64,000 nucleotides of DNA from contig DAOWGM010000073.1 of assembly GCA_030637515.1 (NCBI GenBank), positions 49,100 to 113,099 of the forward strand, given 5' to 3'. A program made the position numbers and the translations under genes. Shown here piece after piece: positions 51,699 through 61,094 of this stretch; the first letter of the stretch is position 1; each line of letters starts with the position of its first letter. Under the pieces are notes generated by a model. The model saw only the letters and a list, made by a program, of their open reading frames with translations, had not been told where the DNA came from and searched no databases. The stretch comes from Bacteroidales bacterium (lineage in GTDB: Bacteria > Bacteroidota > Bacteroidia > Bacteroidales > UBA12077).

Positions 51699-53939
51699 AT
51701 GAAAAGAAAAATCGAATTGCTTGCACCTGGTGGAGATATTGATTCCATAAAAACTGCAATTCTTACGGGGGCTGATGCTGTTTACTGTGGTTTGAATAAA
51801 TTTAATGCCAGAAACAGGGCAGCAAATATAAGCTTTGAAGATTTACAAGGGATTATAAGGCTGGCGCATAAAAACAGTTGCAAAGTTTTTCTTACCCTTA
51901 ATATCATTGTACTGGATAGTGAGATCCCAGCACTTATAAAGTTGCTTAATAGATTGGTTAATACACATATCGATGGTGTGATTGTTCAGGATTTAGGACT
52001 ATTATATCTATTATCTAAATATTTTAAAGGTCTTAAAATACATGCATCTACACAACTTACTACCCATAACAAAGGTCAGATTCAGTTTTTAAGTAAATTG
52101 AATGCACAACGGGTTAACTTGTCAAGAGAGTTAAATATTCATGAGATAAAAGATTTAACTGCTGTTGCACATAAAAACAATGTCTTAACTGAAGTATTTG
52201 TTCATGGTTCCTATTGTATCTCTTTTTCAGGCATCTGTTATATGAGTTCTGTTCATGGGGGGAACTCTGGAAATCGTGGTCAGTGTAGTCAACCATGTAG
52301 AGACAGATATATAAAAACTCCTGCTGGCAAAGATTACCCTCTTAATCTTAAAGATAATTCAGCATATTTTGATTTAAAGGAACTATATGATGCTGGGATT
52401 GACTCATTAAAAATTGAAGGAAGAATTAAGGAATTTGAATACGTATATACAATAGTGAATTCTTGGAAAAAACAAATTCACAGTTTTTATAACAAGAACC
52501 GTATGATTCAAGACAATAGTGAACTTTACAAGGTGTTTAACCGGGATTTCTCAAATTCATTTTTAAAGGGAGATATTAATAAAGATATGTTTATTGATAA
52601 TCCAAGGAGTCATTCAACCAAACACATTTCTGAGCTTAATAATTATTATTCGAAAGATGAAATGATAAAGGGACAAACAGAACTTTATGAAGAAAAAGAA
52701 AAACTCAGAATTGAAATTAAAAATAAAATTGATCAAATAAGTATCGCTAAAATTCCATTAACAATAAGCATTTCGGGGGTGAGTGGCACGCCTTTAAAAG
52801 TATCTGTAAAAACTCCTGACACATCATTTGATGTACTCTCTGAAGTTAATTTGGTAGATGTTGGTACAGAGGTCTTAAGTTATGAGATGATACTTAAAAG
52901 GTTGAAAGCAATAGATGATACGGAATTTTTCATAAAGCACATGGAGCTCTATCTTGATACTGATCTATATCTACCTTTTAAAGAACTCACTTCAATTAAA
53001 AAAAGGCTACTATTCATCTTAAATGGTTCAAAAGAAATTATTTCTCCGGTTACTGTTCCCGTATTAAAGAAACGGAACAACGAAAATATTAAGCCAACTC
53101 TTTCGGTTTTAATATCCTCGCATAAGGATATTAATCTTTGTAGTGATACCTCTGCAGATATCTATTTTCAACTTCCGAATAGTTTCAAGAATGAAGCTGG
53201 AAAGGTAAATGATCTTTTTATTAAAAATAAAAAGCTAATACCCTGGTTTCCATCCATTCTAATAGGCGAAGACTATATTGCTGCTGTAGAATTTCTTCAT
53301 CAGCTGCATCCAAAACTCATTGTAACAAATAATACAGGAATAGCTCTTGAAGCCAATAAAAATGGAATTCCATGGATCGCAGGACCTTACCTTAACATTG
53401 CTAATTCATATAGTCTATTATGTTTACAAGAAAATTTTAATTGTATTGGTTCATTTCTTTCAAATGAAATAAGTAAGCAACAGCTAAAGTCAATTAAAAA
53501 GCCTGAGGATTTCAAACTATTCTTTAGTATTTATCAACCTATTGTACTAATGACGAGCAGACAATGTTTGTTTCATCAGGTAAGTGGATGTGAAAAAAAT
53601 AAAATAGACGATATCTGTATTCAACAATGTAAAAAGTCTTCAACAATTACAAATTTGAAAAAGAAGTCTTTCTTTATTGTGAAAACAAAAGGAAACTATC
53701 ACAGTGTCTATAGTGCGACTAATTTACTGAATACTGATATTGTTAGAGACATACCTGATCTCTTTTCCAGTTTTTTCATTGATTTAAGGGATATAAAAAC
53801 TGAAACCAAAATTGAGATGGATAAAGCAAAATTAATTAAGCTTTTTGAAAATCATCTTAATGGAAATTTTGAGTCAACACAGCAACTCAAACACATTATT
53901 CATCCATCAATTAACACTCAGTATAAGGAAGGTATCTAA
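51699..53939 (+). CDS. U32-family protein, RlhA-like (23S rRNA C2501 hydroxylation type)
   Basis: Starts with KIELLAPGGDIDSIKTAILTGADAVY, the U32 TIM-barrel signature. The four Cys that can hold an iron-sulfur cluster are in SYCISFSGICYMSS and GNRGQCSQPCR (about 175-200), and a further CEKNKIDDICIQQC occurs near 630-645. At 746 residues it resembles the long RlhA type that hydroxylates a 23S rRNA cytidine, more than the short peptidase or prephenate-linked UbiUV types. Despite the family name, peptidase activity is unlikely. It lies directly after the attC-like repeat. Confidence 0.82.
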   Translation: MKRKIELLAPGGDIDSIKTAILTGADAVYCGLNKFNARNRAANISFEDLQGIIRLAHKNSCKVFLTLNIIVLDSEIPALIKLLNRLVNTHIDGVIVQDLGLLYLLSKYFKGLKIHASTQLTTHNKGQIQFLSKLNAQRVNLSRELNIHEIKDLTAVAHKNNVLTEVFVHGSYCISFSGICYMSSVHGGNSGNRGQCSQPCRDRYIKTPAGKDYPLNLKDNSAYFDLKELYDAGIDSLKIEGRIKEFEYVYTIVNSWKKQIHSFYNKNRMIQDNSELYKVFNRDFSNSFLKGDINKDMFIDNPRSHSTKHISELNNYYSKDEMIKGQTELYEEKEKLRIEIKNKIDQISIAKIPLTISISGVSGTPLKVSVKTPDTSFDVLSEVNLVDVGTEVLSYEMILKRLKAIDDTEFFIKHMELYLDTDLYLPFKELTSIKKRLLFILNGSKEIISPVTVPVLKKRNNENIKPTLSVLISSHKDINLCSDTSADIYFQLPNSFKNEAGKVNDLFIKNKKLIPWFPSILIGEDYIAAVEFLHQLHPKLIVTNNTGIALEANKNGIPWIAGPYLNIANSYSLLCLQENFNCIGSFLSNEISKQQLKSIKKPEDFKLFFSIYQPIVLMTSRQCLFHQVSGCEKNKIDDICIQQCKKSSTITNLKKKSFFIVKTKGNYHSVYSATNLLNTDIVRDIPDLFSSFFIDLRDIKTETKIEMDKAKLIKLFENHLNGNFESTQQLKHIIHPSINTQYKEGI

Positions 53940-54040
53940 TTACACCTTTAAAATAAAAGAGATATTAAATCAGGTGAGTTTTGCTTTTATTCGGCTTAAA
54001 AACAATAGAATAGGGAGGGTTTCCAATTCAAATACTATTA

Positions 54041-55873
54041 TTATAATTCAATTACAGAAACAATATTTGAATAATCAATATTGAAATAAATCAAATATGC
54101 ATTTCTCAGATTTAAAAGCATTTCTTTTAATCTTTCCTCTGTAATATCGGGATATACTTTTTTCATATCTGATTGTAATTCATCCAAGCTAAGAACTTTA
54201 GATTCAAGCGATTTAAAAATACATCCATATTCTGGCTCACCAAATACAATATTTTCTATTTCTGTTTCATTACAATATTCTGTATAGTACAATACGCCAC
54301 TGTTCTCTTGCATCTTGTACGAAAACCTATTGCTTTTATAATACGCCTCAATTTCAACTAACTTAATCCATTCCTTATCATTATCAGGTACATCTTTTTT
54401 ATATCTGAATAAACGGAAACGATCTTTACTATTTGAAAAATAGTTTGGCAGTAAATACGTTAAATCATCCGTGTTATATTTATTTCTATCATCATCCGAC
54501 ATTTCGGAGTAGTATTTTGTTGTCGACGAAAGTACCAAATCAACGTATATATGCGAAAATGAAACGATACTATTGTTGTAAAAGAATCTTAAAAAATGAA
54601 GATTATTTATGCATTCTTGAACGTCATTTTCAGTTTCTTCAGGCACATGTTTAATTACATTGGCAGTAGGAGTGATGCCATTCTTTATGGAATGTTTTAC
54701 TATAAATAGATTGTCTGAAAAGCTATTGCTTTTTTTCATCTTCTGTAATAATGTATCAGAAAGAGCATCATAACCAATAAATATATTTTTAAAGCCTGCA
54801 ATGGCCATTTTTTCCATAATCTGCGCATTAAACTTAGTATTTGGAATAATTTCTGCCCAGAAAATATAATCTTCCTCGTTTTTAAATTTTAGTTCTATAA
54901 TTAAATCAAGTAATTTTTCAAAATGTTCTTTACTGCCAAAAGTATCGCTGTCAACAAAAGAAAATGTTGTAATACCGTATTCACTTGTTATATGATCTAT
55001 TTCATTTACAACACATTCAGGACTTCTGGTTCGTAATTTATAACCTTTATTAAAATCGCAAAATTTACATTTCATCCAATAACAAGAACGGATTGTATTT
55101 ATCGGAATACTTATCTGATCAGTATTTTCAGCTTGTGGGTAATTTCTAATAAAATCATCATAATCAGGATATATATAATTTTCGAAGTCTAAATAATTAC
55201 TTTTATTTGTCGATGACTGTTTAATTTCTTTAACCTCTCGATACATCATACGAGGAACACTATTAAAATCCGGTTTTTCTTTTTTTACTTGCTCAGATAA
55301 TTCTAACAATGGATATTCGCCTTCGCCCCAAGTTACAAAGTCGAAATAAGTACATATTTGCATAGCTGCCAGTGCTTCTTTCTCACTACCAAATCCGCCA
55401 ACAATAATTTTTACTTTGGGTGCTATTTTCTTTATTTCCTCGGCTAAAATCATTCCAGGAAGCCATTGATTGTATTTTGCACTAATACCAAAAAGCAAAA
55501 TCTCACTAAAATCTATTTTTGCAATCTCACTATGAATTATTTCGAAAATTTCTTCTTTTTTAGTATGTAAAAACTCTGAATAATATTTCGAGTTAATGGT
55601 TTTATAAGTAGGATCTAATTTCTGAAGTAATGAAATGATTCTATTGTTGCCTTTTGTATTATTATCACGATCATTTAGGATTGAGAGAAAAGGGATAATC
55701 CTAATTTCAGTATCTTCAGTTTCCACATAATCAGACATTAAGGATAATAAAAAGTTCCAGTATTTTATTTCAGTATCAAAACCATTATTTATCATAAACT
55801 TCTTTAGTATAGATAGTGAAATAGAAGGACTATTTACATCGGCAGGAGGTAGGCAATTTAGAAGAATTTTCAT
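54041..55873 (-). CDS. B12-binding-type radical SAM protein with C-terminal winged-helix-like domain
   Basis: An N-terminal cobalamin-binding-like domain (about 1-195; ILLFGISAKYNQWLPG, IIVGGFGSEKEA) precedes a radical SAM barrel. The cluster Cys are C264, C269 and C272, spacing CX4CX2C instead of the usual CX3CX2C. The last 80 residues (ESKVLSLDELQSDMKKVYPD, then EERLKEMLLNLRNAYLIYFN) resemble the PqqD-like winged-helix recognition domains of RiPP maturases. It may modify a peptide or a small molecule. No precursor peptide was found on either side. It has its own promoter. Confidence 0.72.
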   Translation of the reverse strand: MKILLNCLPPADVNSPSISLSILKKFMINNGFDTEIKYWNFLLSLMSDYVETEDTEIRIIPFLSILNDRDNNTKGNNRIISLLQKLDPTYKTINSKYYSEFLHTKKEEIFEIIHSEIAKIDFSEILLFGISAKYNQWLPGMILAEEIKKIAPKVKIIVGGFGSEKEALAAMQICTYFDFVTWGEGEYPLLELSEQVKKEKPDFNSVPRMMYREVKEIKQSSTNKSNYLDFENYIYPDYDDFIRNYPQAENTDQISIPINTIRSCYWMKCKFCDFNKGYKLRTRSPECVVNEIDHITSEYGITTFSFVDSDTFGSKEHFEKLLDLIIELKFKNEEDYIFWAEIIPNTKFNAQIMEKMAIAGFKNIFIGYDALSDTLLQKMKKSNSFSDNLFIVKHSIKNGITPTANVIKHVPEETENDVQECINNLHFLRFFYNNSIVSFSHIYVDLVLSSTTKYYSEMSDDDRNKYNTDDLTYLLPNYFSNSKDRFRLFRYKKDVPDNDKEWIKLVEIEAYYKSNRFSYKMQENSGVLYYTEYCNETEIENIVFGEPEYGCIFKSLESKVLSLDELQSDMKKVYPDITEERLKEMLLNLRNAYLIYFNIDYSNIVSVIEL

Positions 55874-55909
55874 TAGTCTTTAAAATAAGATACTTAGCTA
55901 TTATTTATA

Positions 55910-55917
55910 CAAAAATA
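55910..55917 (-). promoter_or_regulatory. -7 promoter box TATTTTTG of the radical SAM gene
   Basis: CAAAAATA on the + strand, 37 bases before the ATG of the minus-strand gene; a TAnnTTTG match in A+T-rich sequence, so modest weight. Confidence 0.4.
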
Positions 55918-56032
55918 AGTTAATATGATCATAATATGGAAATATACGGGTCTTTAAGGAATAAATTTTATCTTTATCCTTTATATATTGAACAGGAATA
56001 AATAAATCAAAAATATCTATTAAAATATTATA

Positions 56033-57409
56033 ATGGAAAATACAAAAGAGATTATAAAAAATGGCTTCCCTCGAAGTTTTTGGACTGCTAATTTAACTGA
56101 ACTATTTGAAAGAGGGGCATATTATGCCATGGCAAGTTTTGTTGTTCTGTATTTAGGACAACTTGGATTTGGTGATTATTGGCCAAGCAATTTGAATGGT
56201 ATTTTGTGGGCACTGGTTTATTTTCTCCCCATCCTTTCTGGAACAATTGCCGATCAATACGGTTTTAAAAAATCTCTTTTGGTAGCTTTTATTTTACTTG
56301 CCACCGGATATTTCATAATGGGTTATCCGGTTTGGTTTGGCGGACACACTCTTTCTCACACCGTTGAAAGTAGTATGACAGCAGGAACCGGTATTCTTGT
56401 TCCTGTAATTCTTGCTATTGTTATAATAGGTATTGGTGGCTCAATTATAAAACCCTGTATTTCGGGAACTGTTCAGAAAACCGCTGGGGCAAGAGCAACA
56501 ATTGGTTTTGGGATTTTTTATATGGTAATTAACATTGGATCTCTCTTTGGCAGAGGTGTAAGTTTTGTTATGAGAAAACAATTTGATTTGAGCTATATTT
56601 TTGCTGTTTCTGTGTTCTTCTCAATTCTTGCCTTTTTTGCTGTATTATTCTTTTACACAGATCCTGAAAAAGAATTTGGTCAAGCAGATAAGAAACCAAG
56701 AAAATCCATTTTCAGAATCCTGAAAGACATGATCCTTGTTCTGAAAAATACAAGATTTTTAATGTTTTTAATCGTTTCAAGTGGTTTTTTCTTCATCTAC
56801 TCTCAAGTTTATAATGTATTGCCACTTTACTTAAAAAAAGTTGTTGAGTTAGATCCTGCAGTTGACCTCATAACAATGGCAAACCCTTTTGTTATTGTGT
56901 TTTTTCAACTTTTAATTACTAAAAAATTCGGTAAGATGAAACCTATAAATTCAATAATTGTAGGTATTGTCATAATTGGTATTTCAATGGTAATAAACCT
57001 TATACCAATATTTATGAGCGGAGGAGTAAGAACTCTTACTCTTGGTGAATTTATCCCTCTCGGATCACTTTTTATTGTCCTAACTGTTGCTTTAATAGCC
57101 TTTGGTGAATTATTCACAGCGGCAAGAACATACGAATATATTGGAGCTTTAGCACCAAAAGGACAAGAAGGATTATTTCTTGGTTACGCCAACCTTCCTA
57201 TGGCTATAGGAGCTATAATTGGAGGACCAGCAGGAGCATTCATTTTTAATGAGATTATGTGTAAAAATGCAGTGAAACTTGATTCAGGTTTGTTAGAATT
57301 AAATACTTTTTGGAATTCAATGGGATGGATTATTCTTATGGGAATAGGTTTTGCTTCTGCATTTTCTATGTGGGTTTATAACAGATGGTTAAAAAATAAT
57401 CCCGTTTAA
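56033..57409 (+). CDS. Proton-dependent oligopeptide transporter (POT/PTR family)
   Basis: Major-facilitator protein, 458 residues with about 12 helices. The first helix carries the family motif ELFERGAYYAM (ExxERxxYY), and GIGGSIIKPCISGTVQKT plus IGFGIFYMVINIGSLFG (about 135-180) match the second signature. It should import di- and tripeptides with protons at the inner membrane. Fits a peptide-scavenging life with the M14 and M19 peptidases of the window. Confidence 0.87.
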   Translation: MENTKEIIKNGFPRSFWTANLTELFERGAYYAMASFVVLYLGQLGFGDYWPSNLNGILWALVYFLPILSGTIADQYGFKKSLLVAFILLATGYFIMGYPVWFGGHTLSHTVESSMTAGTGILVPVILAIVIIGIGGSIIKPCISGTVQKTAGARATIGFGIFYMVINIGSLFGRGVSFVMRKQFDLSYIFAVSVFFSILAFFAVLFFYTDPEKEFGQADKKPRKSIFRILKDMILVLKNTRFLMFLIVSSGFFFIYSQVYNVLPLYLKKVVELDPAVDLITMANPFVIVFFQLLITKKFGKMKPINSIIVGIVIIGISMVINLIPIFMSGGVRTLTLGEFIPLGSLFIVLTVALIAFGELFTAARTYEYIGALAPKGQEGLFLGYANLPMAIGAIIGGPAGAFIFNEIMCKNAVKLDSGLLELNTFWNSMGWIILMGIGFASAFSMWVYNRWLKNNPV

Positions 57410-57462
57410 GGAAAGTACGAAATTGATTAAAAAATTTATTATTTATACAAAAACACTTGGGT

Positions 57463-57723
57463 ATGAAAACAATGGCGAGTGAAAAATTTAATAAAAAGTA
57501 TGAAAAGTATATTAAGGATGGGTTCAAAGGTTGCGAGCTTTCAAACAAAACAGCAGTTAAGTTTTTAGACGAGGAATTTGAAAGGTTAATTATTCTTGAA
57601 GACTTTAAATTCTCACAAATAATAATGAAGAACGATGTTTGCTGTTTTTACTGTGATAATATACCCTATGGAATTATTGAAAGAATAACGGATACTATTG
57701 AAGATATATATTTAAATAGTTAA
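57463..57723 (+). CDS. Small protein of unknown function (86 aa)
   Basis: From ATG 57463, 86 residues with Cys at CEL, CCFYC and charged helices (MASEKFNKKYEKYIKDGF at the start). No signal peptide, no known motif. It sits between two transporters in the same direction. An in-frame TTG lies two codons upstream. The 156 bases after it hold no gene that I can support. Confidence 0.5.
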   Translation: MKTMASEKFNKKYEKYIKDGFKGCELSNKTAVKFLDEEFERLIILEDFKFSQIIMKNDVCCFYCDNIPYGIIERITDTIEDIYLNS

Positions 57724-57879
57724 TTTTTTCAAAATGAGTTTTGAAGCAGCAACCGAGTATTTAGATTTCAGAATTAATTGATTTAGCCTTAAATCGCTCT
57801 CATTTCGAAAGTATAGGCAGTTATCCGAATAAAATAAACTCGCAATGTTATGTTTTAAAAGTCTAATTCATTTAATTAA

Positions 57880-59145
57880 ATGAATCAAAAAAAAGTTCCT
57901 TGGCACTTTCTCTTAGTGCTTATTTTGGCTGGAGAATCTGTATTTATTCTTCCATTTGTTCTTTCACGAGTCTTTAGACCTACAGTGCTTGAAGTATTTG
58001 ATCTTGACAACTTACAGTTAGGCATCTGTTTCTCTATATATGGCATTGTTGCCTTATTATCTTATCTCTTTGGAGGTCCATTAGCCGATAAGTTTCCCCC
58101 AAGAAAATTAATGGCAGTGGCACTATGGATGACTGCTTTAGGAGGATTAATCTATTCATTATATCCGACTTATACAATATTAAAAATACTTTATGGTTAT
58201 TGGGGATTTACTACCATTTTTTTATTTTGGGCTCCAATGATCAAAGCTACTCGTATATGGGGTGGATCTAATTCGCAAGGCAAGGCATTTGGCTTTTTGG
58301 ACGGAGGACGCGGATTAGTAGGTGCTTTATTTGGAACTATTGGTGTACTTATATTTTCATTATTTATTACTTCAGAAATTTCTGAGGTGACAATCTCTGA
58401 AAGTAAAGCAGCCTTCAAACAGGTGATATTGGTATCCTCGGGAATAGTTTTTCTTGTTGGCATACTGGTATGGTTCTTTATGAAATTGGACTCTAAAACA
58501 GAAAAGCAGATCATACTAGAAAAAATAACGATATCGCAAGTACAAGAAGTGTTACGTTTGCCTTCCGTATGGCTACTTATGATAATTATTTTATGTGCAT
58601 ATGTAGGCTATAAAATCACCGACGTATTTTCGCTATATGCCCGGGACGTAATGCTTTATGACCAAGTGCAATCGGCACAAGTAGGTACTTTCTTGTTGTT
58701 TATCCGCCCTGTCATTGGGATCCTAATCGGCATAATGGCAGACCGCTCTCAAATCACCTTTTGGTTGGTTGTTGGTTTTGTTATTTCATTCTTGGGAGCA
58801 TTATTATTCGCTCTTGGTTTGATTTCAGCTTCAGCTACAGCATTGTTTTTTATTTCTATATTAGTTGTAGCTACCGGAGTATACGCTGCACGATCTCTAT
58901 ACTTTGCGGTGATGGAGAGAGGACAAATACCCTTGGTTCTTACAGGAACTGCAGTTGGCCTTATTTCTCTCATAGGTTATACACCAGATATATTCGCAGG
59001 GCCTGCAATGGGATATCTCTTAGAGAATTCGCCAGGAGTAGAGGGACACCAACATGTGTTTTGGATGTTAGCTTTATTTTCTTTTATAGGAAGTATCGCA
59101 GCTTGGTATTATTTTCGATTGTATAGAAAAAAAAATACAGATTGA
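57880..59145 (+). CDS. Major-facilitator transporter, substrate unknown
   Basis: 421 residues, about 12 membrane helices, with the motif between helices 2 and 3 (GGPLADKFPPRKLMAVALWM) and its copy between helices 8 and 9 (GIMADRSQ). The start PWHFLLVLILAGESVFILPF is characteristic of a Bacteroidota MFS group whose substrates are unknown to me. G+C is slightly above that of the neighbours. It is the last ordinary gene before the cassette region. Confidence 0.8.
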   Translation: MNQKKVPWHFLLVLILAGESVFILPFVLSRVFRPTVLEVFDLDNLQLGICFSIYGIVALLSYLFGGPLADKFPPRKLMAVALWMTALGGLIYSLYPTYTILKILYGYWGFTTIFLFWAPMIKATRIWGGSNSQGKAFGFLDGGRGLVGALFGTIGVLIFSLFITSEISEVTISESKAAFKQVILVSSGIVFLVGILVWFFMKLDSKTEKQIILEKITISQVQEVLRLPSVWLLMIIILCAYVGYKITDVFSLYARDVMLYDQVQSAQVGTFLLFIRPVIGILIGIMADRSQITFWLVVGFVISFLGALLFALGLISASATALFFISILVVATGVYAARSLYFAVMERGQIPLVLTGTAVGLISLIGYTPDIFAGPAMGYLLENSPGVEGHQHVFWMLALFSFIGSIAAWYYFRLYRKKNTD

Positions 59146-59295
59146 CTTAAGCAAAAAAGAGATTGATGACATTGAGGTTAAAGTTATTAGAATTGCATAA
59201 ACCTTAATTTTGTTTAATAATTTCAAGAAAAAATACTACATTTATATTGCTGAACAAAAAGACACAATTTGTACAGGTATAAACAAGTTACAAAC

Positions 59296-59651
59296 AAGGC
59301 GCTGAAAAATTTCTGGAAACTTCATTTTATTTTAACAAGTTTGTAAATCAAGAATCTTTAAAACGGTTTGATAGTTTTTGCAAGTTGTAAACTTAAACTC
59401 GGTTTGATAATTAAAGTAAATCTATTTTTAACTGTTTGATTGGTATTTTATTAGGATTGGTACGGTAAGTAAGATAAAAAAACATTTTTTGCCCGCCCGC
59501 TTTTTGCAGCTTTCAGCTGCATTTGTGTTTTACTAAAGCACATTTGCTATGCAAAAGAGCTTTAGTTTAAAGTAGAGTATTGGTCTGTTTAATATGTGGA
59601 TTTGTAAAATTCAACAAACATTTTTATTATATTTGTTATAACAACAAGTTG
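59296..59651 (+). repeat. Cassette leader, copy 1
   Basis: Homologous to 60767-61080 along its whole length. Shared blocks include AAGGCGCnGAAAAA at the start, TTTTTGCAAGTTG, TGATAATTAAAGTA, GCTGCATTTGT and ATATTTGTTnnAACAACAA at the end. It has no coding frame of its own and carries a -7 box near its end. Confidence 0.75.
59628..59635 (+). promoter_or_regulatory. -7 promoter box TATATTTG in cassette leader 1
   Basis: Exact match, 38 bases before the ATG at 59674; the same box is conserved in the second leader at 61058. Confidence 0.6.
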
Positions 59652-59673
59652 TGGGGTATAAACAATAGAAGAT

Positions 59674-60324
59674 ATGGGAGAGATATTAAAAAGATTATCA
59701 ATTAATAAGGTGGTGAGATACTTTTATGCTGGATTCTTATTTCTTATAGGACTTATTATTTATAACAAAACTGAAATTTTACCAATAATTAAAGATTTAG
59801 GTTCTGTTAATACAGCAATTTGTTGTTTTGCGATTGGAGCATTTTTTTACACAATTTATAGATATGTTATTGGAGAACTTTTTCTCTATTGGCTTGTTTA
59901 TATAATTCATTGGCTAATCGAATTGCCATTAAAAGAAAAATTGAATGTTATTGCTTTTCTGAGAGAAAACAATGTTTCTTTCACTAAATCAAGAATTTAT
60001 TACAATAATCTCAGACGTTATATATTTAACGAAGAAGAAAGAAAAAAACTTGATTATGCACATAGTGAAATTCATATGATGTATTTAACATCTTTTGTTT
60101 TAGTTATAACAGTATTGTATTCAAAACATTTTATTGAGAATTCTATTATTAATAATAGTTACATATTAATTGCAGGTATTGTCATTTTTGTTGCTGGAAT
60201 AATAATGGACGTTCAACAACATAGGATTGAAATGAGAAAAATGAAATATGAAATTGGAAATGAACGGTTAAGAAAAAGTTTTGAGAATATTGGAACTAAT
60301 TACGCCCCACAACAAAAAATATAG
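59674..60324 (+). CDS. Cassette-borne membrane protein of unknown function
   Basis: 216 residues with two N-terminal membrane helices (about 15-31, 42-60), a possible amphipathic helix (65-85), a charged loop with YYNNLRRYIFNEEERKKLDY, two more helices (about 130-150 and 162-182), and a basic tail. No family recognised. Its stop overlaps a possible GTG start of a short frame (TAGTG). Confidence 0.7.
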   Translation: MGEILKRLSINKVVRYFYAGFLFLIGLIIYNKTEILPIIKDLGSVNTAICCFAIGAFFYTIYRYVIGELFLYWLVYIIHWLIELPLKEKLNVIAFLRENNVSFTKSRIYYNNLRRYIFNEEERKKLDYAHSEIHMMYLTSFVLVITVLYSKHFIENSIINNSYILIAGIVIFVAGIIMDVQQHRIEMRKMKYEIGNERLRKSFENIGTNYAPQQKI

Positions 60325-60434
60325 TGTATTTGGTAGATAGTGTTAAAAATGAAGGGATAGTAAAAAATGAACATAGTAGTAAATTGAAAGTTTGGAGTGT
60401 TGAAATTCCAAACGAACCATATTTAAACCGTTAA
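60324..60434 (+). CDS. Possible short ORF overlapping the previous stop (36 aa)
   Basis: GTG at 60324 overlaps TAG of the preceding gene and opens 36 codons to TAA (translation includes KLKVWSVEIPNEPYLNR). Amino-acid make-up looks protein-like and the coupling is neat, but it is short and starts with GTG. It could be a remnant of a longer C-terminus. The rest of 60435-60622 shows no gene. Confidence 0.3.
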   Translation: MYLVDSVKNEGIVKNEHSSKLKVWSVEIPNEPYLNR

Positions 60435-60622
60435 TTATTTCCAACCTAAATACAAACACTTTGGTAATCCTGCGTTAAACAAAACCCACATCCAAAGGCT
60501 AACCAAAAAGTTTGTAATCCAACCCAATTTTGCTCTAACGTGCAATAAGTATTCCTCCCTAAAAAAATGTTTTTAGTATTTCATAGTAAACTTTTTATAA
60601 ACTTGACAAGGTTGGTCTTTTT

Positions 60623-60766
60623 GCGCCCAATTTGTAACACGCGTTCAAATTCAATGCGGGGTTTTGTGGTTTGCTGACTAAGTTTTATCTTAGTAAAGTT
60701 GTTCAACGGTGGATAACGAAACAGGGCGAAAACCCGCACAAAATTTAACGCGGGACCGTTATAAGT
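60623..60766 (+). other. attC-like recombination site 1
   Basis: Arms pair as in attC. TAAC pairs with GTTA; a 1-base (A) versus 5-base (GGACC) unpaired spacer follows; CGCGTT pairs with AACGCG; then an extra unpaired C on the left arm (G on the bottom strand); AAATT pairs with AATTT; a 3x3 loop; TGCGGG pairs with CCCGCA; an unpaired G; TTTT pairs with AAAA. The terminal part holds a CTAAG-TTTTAT-CTTAG hairpin. The cut-site core is GTTATAAGT (60758-60766), not the classic GTTRRRY. Confidence 0.65.
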
Positions 60767-61080
60767 AAGGCGCCGAAAAAAACTGACAAATTCATCTCAT
60801 CTTGATAAGCCTTTAAATCATGAAACTTTATTAACGTTTTGACATTTTTTGCAAGTTGGAAACTGTATCTCATTCTGATAATTAAAGTATCATTTTTATT
60901 CGTAGCAGTTTGCCAGAGTGTTTTTTGAGATTGGTTCAGTATGTATGACAAGTAAAAAATTAGTATTCCAACGCGCTTTGTAGCCTCTGGCTGCATTTGT
61001 TATTTTCAATTTAATTGTTTAATTTACCAATAAGATATATTAAACGAACATTTTTAATATATTTGTTTAACAACAACTTA
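60767..61080 (+). repeat. Cassette leader, copy 2
   Basis: Diverged paralogue of 59296-59651 (see that entry for shared blocks), slightly shorter. The duplication reaches the promoter and stops just before the start codon, so two unrelated genes share one upstream region. Confidence 0.75.
61058..61065 (+). promoter_or_regulatory. -7 promoter box TATATTTG in cassette leader 2
   Basis: Exact match 29 bases before the ATG at 61095, conserved with leader 1. Confidence 0.6.
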
Positions 61081-61094
61081 ACAGTATTTAAACT

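Larger units (their letters stand above)
59287..60758 (+). mobile_element. Putative integron-type gene cassette 1 (membrane protein cassette)
   Basis: The unit opens with GTTACAAACAAGGCGC (59287-59302). Its closing site begins GCGCCCAATTTGTAAC (60623-60638), the reverse complement of the opening at 13 of 16 positions, including the whole TTTGTAAC. In a circular cassette these would pair as the outer arms of attC. Content: leader with promoter, one membrane-protein gene, a short frame and the site. No attC-like site precedes it (59146-59286 holds only A+T-rich sequence), so it may be the first cassette of an array. Confidence 0.6.

Noticed and set aside
53940..56032. A RiPP precursor peptide gene beside the radical SAM gene
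   Set aside because: The gaps 53940-54040 and 55874-56032 contain no convincing short frame with a leader/core pattern on either strand.
58761..59126. 121-codon frame within the second MFS gene
   Set aside because: Same strand, different frame, inside a gene with clear membrane helices; Cys/Ser/Tyr-rich shadow translation.
60745..60996. 83-codon minus-strand frame across the cassette leader
   Set aside because: It lies in a repeat; the homologous leader at 59.3 kb does not keep the frame open, so coding is unlikely.
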